Assembly: GCA_964592815.1 (NCBI GenBank)
Contig: CAZQGE010000015.1
Location: forward strand, 1 to 29,462
Reading direction: 5' to 3'
Length of the DNA stretch: 29,462 nucleotides
DNA from: CAZQGE01 sp964592815
GTDB lineage: Bacteria > Bacillota > Clostridia > Christensenellales > CAG-917
Shown here: piece by piece, positions 23,959 to 29,462 of the stretch
Layout of the letters: each line of letters opens with the position of its first letter
Numbering within the stretch: position 1 is the stretch's first letter
Translations under genes and position numbers: made by a program
Notes under the pieces: model-generated
What the model was told of the DNA's origin: nothing
The model's input: only the letters and a program-made list of their open reading frames with translations
Databases searched by the model: none

Positions 23959-25106
23959 GCGTCAAATTTTTAGATAAAAAATCGGATAAAGTTATTGGGG
24001 CGGTTGTGATAGTGCTTTCCTTGATAGGTTTGCTGTTCATATATTCCGCCTCGTGCTATTCCGCTGAAAAACAATTTAGCGATGCTTTCCACTATGTGAA
24101 AACACAATCACTTGCGCTTGTTGTCGGCGTATTCTTTATGTTTCTGCTTTCATACACGGACATAAGAATTATTAAAAAAATGGCAATTCCTTTTTACGTA
24201 ATAAGTTTGTTGATTTTAGGCTTGGTTTTTGTGCCTGTAATTGGAGTAGAAAGTTACGGGGCGAAAAGATGGCTAAACTTAGGTTTTTTTACAATTCAGC
24301 CTTCCGAATATGCAAAATTTGCATTGGTGATGTTGCTCGCTTTATATATGTCAAAGCATAATATGAAAAAGTTTGGCAACATAATAGTTACGCTTTTGAT
24401 TGGCGGACTAATTTGTTTGTTGATAATTCTTGAACCTAATATGTCAATAACAATTTGTCTAGTAACGGTAATTTTTATTATGTTGTTTATTGGCGGTGCA
24501 AAAATTTGGCATTTATTGCTTTTGTTATTGCCTGCCGTTGCTGGCGCAGTTGCTTTGGTTTTGCTTGAACCTTATCGTTTGCAGAGATTGTCTGCATTCA
24601 TCAATCCTTGGGCGTCGCCACTTGAAGAAGGTTATCAGTTGATACAGTCGTATTATGCGTTGGGAAGCGGTGGACTTTTTGGAATTGGAATTTTCAATTC
24701 TCGGCAAAAATATTTGTTTTTACCTTTTGCAGAAAGTGATTTTATTCTATCGGTTTTAGGTGAAGAAACGGGTTTATTTGGCGTTTTATTTATTATGGTT
24801 TTATCAATTATCGTAATTTATAGAGGAATACGCATATCATCGCGCGCAGAAGACAGATTTTCAAGTTATCTCGCTTGTGGTATCACCTCAATTTTTGCTG
24901 TTCAAACTGCAATGAATATGGCTGTTGTATGTGGTGCTGTTCCGCCAACGGGGTTACCGTTGCCGTTTTTAAGTGCAGGTGGAAGCTCTTTGGTTGCATA
25001 TTTTTCTGCCATAGGTTTGCTTATGTCAATTTCACGCGGGCAAAACGTCGTGTTTGGAACAAACGTATTAAAGTCAAAAGACTTTGAAAAACGACACGGC
25101 ATCTAA
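23955..25106 (+). CDS. ftsW: SEDS-family peptidoglycan glycosyltransferase FtsW/SpoVE
   Basis: FtsW polymerises lipid II at the septum together with a class B PBP. The 383-residue product is a polytopic membrane protein with about ten helices, GAKRWLNLGFFTIQPSEYAKFA, SVLGEETGLFG and GLPLPFLSAGGSSLVAYFSAIGLLMSI. D262 in AESDFILSV corresponds to the catalytic Asp of the SEDS family. Its place after murD and behind the FtsI-like gene favours FtsW or SpoVE over RodA. ATG overlaps the murD stop by 4 nt. The usual next gene, murG, is missing; murA follows after 53 nt. Confidence 0.95.
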   Translation: MSVKFLDKKSDKVIGAVVIVLSLIGLLFIYSASCYSAEKQFSDAFHYVKTQSLALVVGVFFMFLLSYTDIRIIKKMAIPFYVISLLILGLVFVPVIGVESYGAKRWLNLGFFTIQPSEYAKFALVMLLALYMSKHNMKKFGNIIVTLLIGGLICLLIILEPNMSITICLVTVIFIMLFIGGAKIWHLLLLLLPAVAGAVALVLLEPYRLQRLSAFINPWASPLEEGYQLIQSYYALGSGGLFGIGIFNSRQKYLFLPFAESDFILSVLGEETGLFGVLFIMVLSIIVIYRGIRISSRAEDRFSSYLACGITSIFAVQTAMNMAVVCGAVPPTGLPLPFLSAGGSSLVAYFSAIGLLMSISRGQNVVFGTNVLKSKDFEKRHGI

Positions 25107-25159
25107 AAGAGTTTCAAGCGTGATAACAAATTTTTAAGTTAAACCATAGGATAATGTGT

Positions 25160-26422
25160 ATGAATAGTGATTATTTTGAAGTTTCTGGCGGAGAGCAACT
25201 TTTTGGAAAGGTACTTATACACGGCGCAAAAAACGCCGTGCTGCCATTACTTGCCGTGAGCGTAATGACAGATTATCCTGTTAAAATTTGTGATTGCCCA
25301 AACATTTCAGACGTTTCAAATATGCTTGAAGTTTTGAAGGCTTTGAAAGTTAAAATTGTTAAAGAGGGTAGAGAGATTACTGTTTTAGGCAAGGCGCAAA
25401 TATCCGAAATACCTTTTGAACTTGCAAAAGTTATGAGGTCGTCAATGTTTATGTTGGGCGCATTGCTCTCAACACTTGGAGAAGTCAAATTGCACACCCC
25501 AGGCGGTTGTAAAATTGGGGCTCGGCCTTTAGATATTCATTTTGACGGCTTAAAGAAAATGGGTGCGCAAGTTGAACTTTTTGATGACTACATATATTGT
25601 CACGCAAAAAAATTGAAGGGCGCAGACATAGTGATGAAGTTTCCAAGCGTAGGAGCAACAGAAAATTTGATTATGGCAGGCGTAAAGGCAGAAGGCGAAA
25701 CTATGCTTATTGGTTGTGCTAGAGAACCTGAAATTGTGTCTATGGTAAAATGTTTGCGAGATATGGGTGCTAAAATTTATGGAGAAGGTACGTCTGTTAT
25801 CAAAATTAAGGGCGTAAAGGAATTAGGTGGCACAACTTTTGAACCAGTTTTTGACCGTATAGTCTGCGGAACAGTTTTGACGGCTTGTTCAATGTGTGGT
25901 GGAGAAGTTGAAATTATCAATTCTGACAAGAAAGAATTGGCGTGCGTAATTGACTATTTAGAAAATAAAGGTGATGCTGAAATACAAGATTTAAGCGGAG
26001 CATTAAAAATTAAGTGTAATTCAAAAATTTCACCGTTAAACATAGTCACAGGCCCATATCCGTTATTTCCAACCGATTTGCAACCTCAATTTATGGCAAG
26101 ACAATGTTTTGCAAAAGGTGTAAGTTTGATAACTGAAAATATATTTGAAAACAGATTTTTACATATCAACGAATACAAAAAAATGGGGGCGAACATAGCC
26201 GTTGATGGAAAGACGGCAATAATACACGGGAAAAAACTTGGTTGTTCAAAAAACTTAACGGCATCTGATTTGCGAGGTGGAGCAGGTTTAATTTTGGCAA
26301 GTCTTGCCTCAAAAGGCGAAAGCAGAATTTATTGCCCAGAGTATATTGAAAGAGGGTACGAAAACATTGATGAAACGTTTACAAACTTAGGAGCAAAAAT
26401 CAATAAAATATTACACTTATAA
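25160..26422 (+). CDS. murA: UDP-N-acetylglucosamine 1-carboxyvinyltransferase MurA
   Basis: MurA catalyses the first committed step of peptidoglycan synthesis, transfer of enolpyruvate from PEP to UDP-GlcNAc. The 420 residues show HGAKNAVLPLLA with the conserved Lys, and TPGGCKIGARPLDIH with catalytic C117, the residue attacked by fosfomycin. The two-domain inside-out barrel continues through FPTDLQPQFMA and ASDLRGGAGLILA. AGGAT lies 7 nt before ATG 25160, so this start is preferred over ATG 25154, which would leave only 1 nt. It ends the murE block. Confidence 0.96.
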   Translation: MNSDYFEVSGGEQLFGKVLIHGAKNAVLPLLAVSVMTDYPVKICDCPNISDVSNMLEVLKALKVKIVKEGREITVLGKAQISEIPFELAKVMRSSMFMLGALLSTLGEVKLHTPGGCKIGARPLDIHFDGLKKMGAQVELFDDYIYCHAKKLKGADIVMKFPSVGATENLIMAGVKAEGETMLIGCAREPEIVSMVKCLRDMGAKIYGEGTSVIKIKGVKELGGTTFEPVFDRIVCGTVLTACSMCGGEVEIINSDKKELACVIDYLENKGDAEIQDLSGALKIKCNSKISPLNIVTGPYPLFPTDLQPQFMARQCFAKGVSLITENIFENRFLHINEYKKMGANIAVDGKTAIIHGKKLGCSKNLTASDLRGGAGLILASLASKGESRIYCPEYIERGYENIDETFTNLGAKINKILHL

Positions 26423-26504
26423 CTGAAAATTTGGTTAGGTTGAAAGAAAGTTCAAAATAAGTCGTTTTAGCGGTTCTTTTTGCGTTTTTCCGAACAAATA
26501 TCTA

Positions 26505-26532
26505 TTGACATATATATTAAATATATTATAAT
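26505..26532 (+). promoter_or_regulatory. Sigma-A promoter of ftsA-ftsZ
   Basis: TTGACA (26505-26510), a 16-nt spacer and TATAAT (26527-26532), both perfect hexamers, in the 145-bp gap between murA and ftsA. The leader would be about 28 nt and holds no Shine-Dalgarno sequence. Confidence 0.85.
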
Positions 26533-26567
26533 AAATATAACAAACTCAAAGTAGATTTGTGTAACCT

Positions 26568-27737
26568 ATGAGAAACTTTTTTACAAAAGATATTGTTGTG
26601 CTTGATGTTACCTCTCGTCTTATTTCCGCTATGGTGGGTGTTAAAAAGGCGCAGAGTGTTTTTTGCTTAAAAGCATTGTCTGAAAAACCTTGCTCTGGCT
26701 TTGAAGATGGCGTATGGTTTGACGAAGAAGAAACAGCTCAAATTGCATACGACGTTTTGCAAACTGCTTGCCGTGACTCACAAACAAAATCAAAAAAATT
26801 GTTTGTTTCGGTTCCTGGTGAGTTTGTAACTATTGTCACAAAAGAAGTTTCAATTGAACTTGACAGACAACGCAAAGTTATCGATGCAGACATAGATTAT
26901 CTTATCCAAAAGGGAGATACGTTTGACAGCAAAAAATATTTGACAATCGTGAACTCTGCAATATATTATTCAGTTGACACTTCTGACGAATTATATTTTG
27001 ACGTTAGAGGTATGGCTGCAAAAAACGTTACTGGGTGCATATCCTATGCACTTTGCGAAACTCATTTTTGCGATATGTTTGATGAGATTGCGGAAAAATT
27101 AGGGTTAAATGATGTTCGTTATGTTGCAAGCAATTGGGCAGAAGGGCTGACGTTGTTTGATGAGGAACAACGTGAAAACTCGTTGATACTTGTCGATATT
27201 GGCTATTTATCATCAACGGTTTCGCTTATAAGAGGTGAAGGCGTAATTGATATGCGAGCTTTCTCTATGGGTGGAGCGCACATTTCGGCAGATATATATG
27301 AGGGGTTGGAAGTTCCTTTTGAACTTGCAGAAAAAGCAAAGGAACTTGTTGACTTAAATTTGAATTATTCTGAAAACGCAATTTTGGTTGGTGACTCGGA
27401 CTATACGATTTACGCACTTGACGCTTGCGAAATTGTAAAAGCAAGAATGGACGTTTTTGCGGACATAATTGACCAAATTATATCTATGTTAGATGAGGAC
27501 AGTCCGTCTTCGTTGCCCGTTTATCTTACGGGTGAAGGCATTTCTTCTTTGCGAGGAACAAAAAAATATTTGTCTGAATTGTTAGGCAAAAATATAGAAA
27601 TTGTAACTTCTAAACTAGCAGGCTTTGACAAGCCTGAATGCAGCTCAAAGGTTTCACTTTTGAAAGTTGCGGAAACAATGTCAAAAATAAACTTCGGTGA
27701 AATTATTAAGGGCATAACCAACGGAGGAACAAAATGA
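26568..27737 (+). CDS. ftsA: Divergent FtsA-like actin-fold division protein
   Basis: FtsA tethers FtsZ filaments to the membrane and recruits the divisome. Identification rests on position (operon with ftsZ, ATGA overlap), length (389) and the actin-fold order: VVLDVTSRLISAMVG (phosphate 1), VDIGYLSSTVSLIRGEGVIDMRAFSMGGAHISADI (about 209-243, phosphate 2), and PVYLTGEGISSLRG (adenosine segment). Typical FtsA has a glycine-rich D-I-G-G-G-T-T-D here; this protein has DIGYLSST, so the loop lacks most of its glycines. The N-terminal sequence also lacks the usual G-T-S-K. The C-terminus ends INFGEIIKGITNG, possibly a short amphipathic membrane helix. The ATG has no evident ribosome binding site. 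Confidence 0.85.
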   Translation: MRNFFTKDIVVLDVTSRLISAMVGVKKAQSVFCLKALSEKPCSGFEDGVWFDEEETAQIAYDVLQTACRDSQTKSKKLFVSVPGEFVTIVTKEVSIELDRQRKVIDADIDYLIQKGDTFDSKKYLTIVNSAIYYSVDTSDELYFDVRGMAAKNVTGCISYALCETHFCDMFDEIAEKLGLNDVRYVASNWAEGLTLFDEEQRENSLILVDIGYLSSTVSLIRGEGVIDMRAFSMGGAHISADIYEGLEVPFELAEKAKELVDLNLNYSENAILVGDSDYTIYALDACEIVKARMDVFADIIDQIISMLDEDSPSSLPVYLTGEGISSLRGTKKYLSELLGKNIEIVTSKLAGFDKPECSSKVSLLKVAETMSKINFGEIIKGITNGGTK

Positions 27738-29266
27738 TAGATTTTGAACAATACGGTTTTGATACCACACAGGATAACGCATCCGATACTGATGTCAATG
27801 CGAATTATTCAGAAAGCAATTACGCTGACGGCTATACTGAGCCAAACCAGGAAAATGATAACGCTGTTGAGCGCAATGGCAACGTAAATATTCCAAACAG
27901 CAATTACCAAAGCCAAACAGCAGTTTCCAAAAAGAAACCTGGCAGCGCAAACATTGTTGTCGTTGGTGTTGGTGGTGGCGGAAATAACGCTGTCAACAAT
28001 ATGATAAGAGCGGGCATAAAAAGTGCAAACTTTGTTGTTATGAACACAGATATGCAAGCGCTTAATATGTCGCTTGTTGCTCCACAATGCAAAATTCAGT
28101 TGGGTGCGCACAAAACAAACGGTTTAGGTGCAGGTTCAGACCCCGAAACTGGTAAGGAATCGGCGGAAGAGTCACGTGAACAAATTAAGGCAGCTTTGGA
28201 AGGAATTGACTTGCTGTTTGTTACTGCGGGTATGGGTGGCGGAACAGGTACTGGCGCAGCTCCCGTAATTGCTGAAATTGCAAAGAGTATGGGCATTTTG
28301 ACTGTTGCTGTCGTAACAAAGCCATTCAACTTTGAAGGCGCGTTAAGAATGAAGAACGCCGAAGAAGGAATAAGAAATCTTAAAAATTTTGTTGATACGT
28401 TGCTTGTCATTCCAAACCAAAAACTTATTGAGGTTTTGGATAAAAACGTATCGTTCAAACGTGCTTTTGAGATTGCTGACGACGTATTACGTCAAGGTGT
28501 TCAAGGCGTAAGCGACGTTATTGCAAACCCTGAACTTATAAATCTTGACTTTGCCGACGTAAGAACAATTTTACGTAACAAAGGCTTAGCTCATATGGGT
28601 ATCGGCTTTGGAAAAGGCGAAAAACGTGTCATTGAAGCTGTAAGAGGCGCAGTTTTCAGTCCGTTGCTTGAAACAGACATTGAAGGCGCAACAGGCATCA
28701 TCGTAAACATAAGCGGTGGTGAAGATATGTTGTTAAGCGAAGTTACAGAAGCATGCGACATTGTAAAGCAAGTTGTTGACCCAAGTGCAAATATTATCTT
28801 AGGAACAGCTTTTGTCCCAGATAAAAAGGACATAGAAATTACAATTATTGCAACGGGATTTGTTGATAAAGCCACAGCCCCTGCAAGAGTTATTGGCACA
28901 CCTCCAGTTGCACAAGGCAAACCTGTTGCCTCAGCATTTGCAGAAGCAGTAGCCGCGGATATGGAAAAAAAGGAAGAGAGGAAAGAGGAGGTTGCATACG
29001 ATAGTATTTTTGCAAACCGCCCACAATTCAATTCAACTCCAAGAACTGAGAATGTAAACTCAAGCGTCCAACAACCACGTATGCAACAACAGCAACAAGT
29101 TGTAGCGGAGCGTCCACAACAACAAGTTCGTTCGACACCTGAGGTTCGTCCTCAGCCTCAAGCTCAACCGCAATCTATTGAAGAAGAAATTGCAAGCTCA
29201 CGCATTGATGTCAAAGCAAAGCAAGTTCCAGCATTCTTGCGTCGTTTGAGAAACGGAAGAAATTAG
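27734..29266 (+). CDS. ftsZ: Cell division GTPase FtsZ with a 70-residue N-terminal extension
   Basis: FtsZ is the tubulin homologue that forms the division ring. The GTPase core begins near residue 71 (ANIVVVGVGGGGNNAVNNM), with GTP loop GMGGGTGTG at 166-174 and the T7 loop NLDFADV at 270-276. A Gln/Pro-rich linker (about 395-490) leads to the C-terminal peptide VPAFLRR, the binding site for FtsA and SepF. The ~70-residue acidic, Asn-rich N-terminus is unusual; most FtsZ have 10-15 residues there. It is real in this frame: GGAGGAACAAA lies just before ATG 27734 and no alternative start occurs before the core. ATG overlaps the ftsA stop by 4 nt. A strong terminator follows. Confidence 0.97.
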   Translation: MIDFEQYGFDTTQDNASDTDVNANYSESNYADGYTEPNQENDNAVERNGNVNIPNSNYQSQTAVSKKKPGSANIVVVGVGGGGNNAVNNMIRAGIKSANFVVMNTDMQALNMSLVAPQCKIQLGAHKTNGLGAGSDPETGKESAEESREQIKAALEGIDLLFVTAGMGGGTGTGAAPVIAEIAKSMGILTVAVVTKPFNFEGALRMKNAEEGIRNLKNFVDTLLVIPNQKLIEVLDKNVSFKRAFEIADDVLRQGVQGVSDVIANPELINLDFADVRTILRNKGLAHMGIGFGKGEKRVIEAVRGAVFSPLLETDIEGATGIIVNISGGEDMLLSEVTEACDIVKQVVDPSANIILGTAFVPDKKDIEITIIATGFVDKATAPARVIGTPPVAQGKPVASAFAEAVAADMEKKEERKEEVAYDSIFANRPQFNSTPRTENVNSSVQQPRMQQQQQVVAERPQQQVRSTPEVRPQPQAQPQSIEEEIASSRIDVKAKQVPAFLRRLRNGRN

Positions 29267-29290
29267 TTTTAAGCACAACAAAATAATTTA

Positions 29291-29327
29291 TACACCTAAA
29301 AGTTTTAACTTTTAGGCGTATTTTTTT
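29291..29327 (+). terminator. Strong rho-independent terminator after ftsZ
   Basis: CCTAAAAGTT (29295-29304), TT, AACTTTTAGG (29307-29316), extended by TAC/GTA pairs beyond one mismatch and followed by seven T residues. It ends the dcw cluster. Confidence 0.92.
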
Positions 29328-29340
29328 ATAGATTTTATTT

Positions 29341-29462
29341 GATTAGCTTTTAAGGTATATTTTAGTTGATTTTTAAGGTATGTTGTAGGTTGTTTCTAAG
29401 GCATATTAAGCTTGTTTTAAGGTATATTCAGCTTGTTTTAAGTTATATTTTAGCTTGTTTTA
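29341..29462. repeat. Degenerate ~22-bp tandem repeat, running off the window end
   Basis: Five to six copies of a unit close to GCTTGTTTTAAGGTATATTTA. The TAAG core starts at 29351, 29374, 29397, 29418 and 29439, with TA at 29461, giving spacings of 23, 23, 21, 21 and 22. The first copies are more diverged than the later ones. No ORF is supported here and the end of the array is not seen. Confidence 0.8.

Noticed and set aside
28591..29031. 146-residue minus-strand ORF opposite ftsZ
   Set aside because: Complement of the highly conserved FtsZ frame; no promoter or ribosome binding site supports it.
29341..29462. CRISPR array at the window end
   Set aside because: The repeats are adjacent and degenerate, without unique spacers, and no cas gene is present.

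Overview
The window is an A/T-rich bacterial chromosome segment carrying a division and cell wall (dcw) cluster, with housekeeping genes in front of it. The gene set suggests an uncultured member of the class Clostridia or a close low-GC Firmicutes relative: SepF, a PASTA-tailed class B PBP, RqcH, a PdaB-like deacetylase, a Cys-rich clostridial-type hypothetical, and clpX next to engB. MurE carries a DNPR motif, so the peptidoglycan is probably of the meso-diaminopimelate type. Sporulation is hinted at by the PdaB-like gene and the Cys-rich gene, but not proven.

Layout. 1-2.7 kb: a minus-strand membrane protein, a PdaB-like polysaccharide deacetylase and a tandem-OB SSB-like protein, closed by a clean terminator. 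2.8-4.5 kb: a cytoplasmic alpha-galactosidase. 4.5-7.5 kb: an operon (yggS, sepF, lspA, rluD) read from a good sigma-A promoter that overlaps the end of the galactosidase gene. 7.8-9.5 kb: rqcH on the minus strand. 9.6-13.8 kb: tig, clpP, clpX and engB, a protein folding, degradation and ribosome assembly block. 14-15.6 kb: a minus-strand metallophosphoesterase and the Cys-rich hypothetical. 15.7-29.3 kb: the dcw cluster mraZ, rsmH, an ftsL-position membrane protein, ftsI/spoVD-like, murE, mraY, murD, ftsW, murA, ftsA, ftsZ. After ftsZ come a strong terminator and a degenerate ~22-bp tandem repeat that runs off the window.

The dcw genes build the lipid I precursor branch (MurA, MurE, MraY, MurD), the septal polymerase/transpeptidase pair (FtsW, FtsI) and the cytoskeletal ring (FtsA, FtsZ, with SepF elsewhere). 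Four junctions are ATGA overlaps (murE-mraY, mraY-murD, murD-ftsW, ftsA-ftsZ), which suggests translational coupling. There are three likely dcw promoters: a perfect TTGACA-17-TATAAT before mraZ with MraZ-box-like repeats on its -35, TTGATT-17-TATTAT before murE inside a perfect palindrome, and TTGACA-16-TATAAT before ftsA.

Unusual points. murF, murG, murC and divIB/ftsQ are absent from the cluster. The ftsL slot holds a 282-residue protein with a long cytoplasmic tail. FtsA is highly divergent. FtsZ, SepF and LspA carry unusual low-complexity extensions. Three of the four minus-strand genes have a sigma-A-like promoter whose -10 box ends 6-9 nt before the ATG and lack a Shine-Dalgarno sequence, so they may be transcribed as leaderless mRNAs. 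No tRNA, rRNA, CRISPR array, insertion sequence or prophage gene was recognised.
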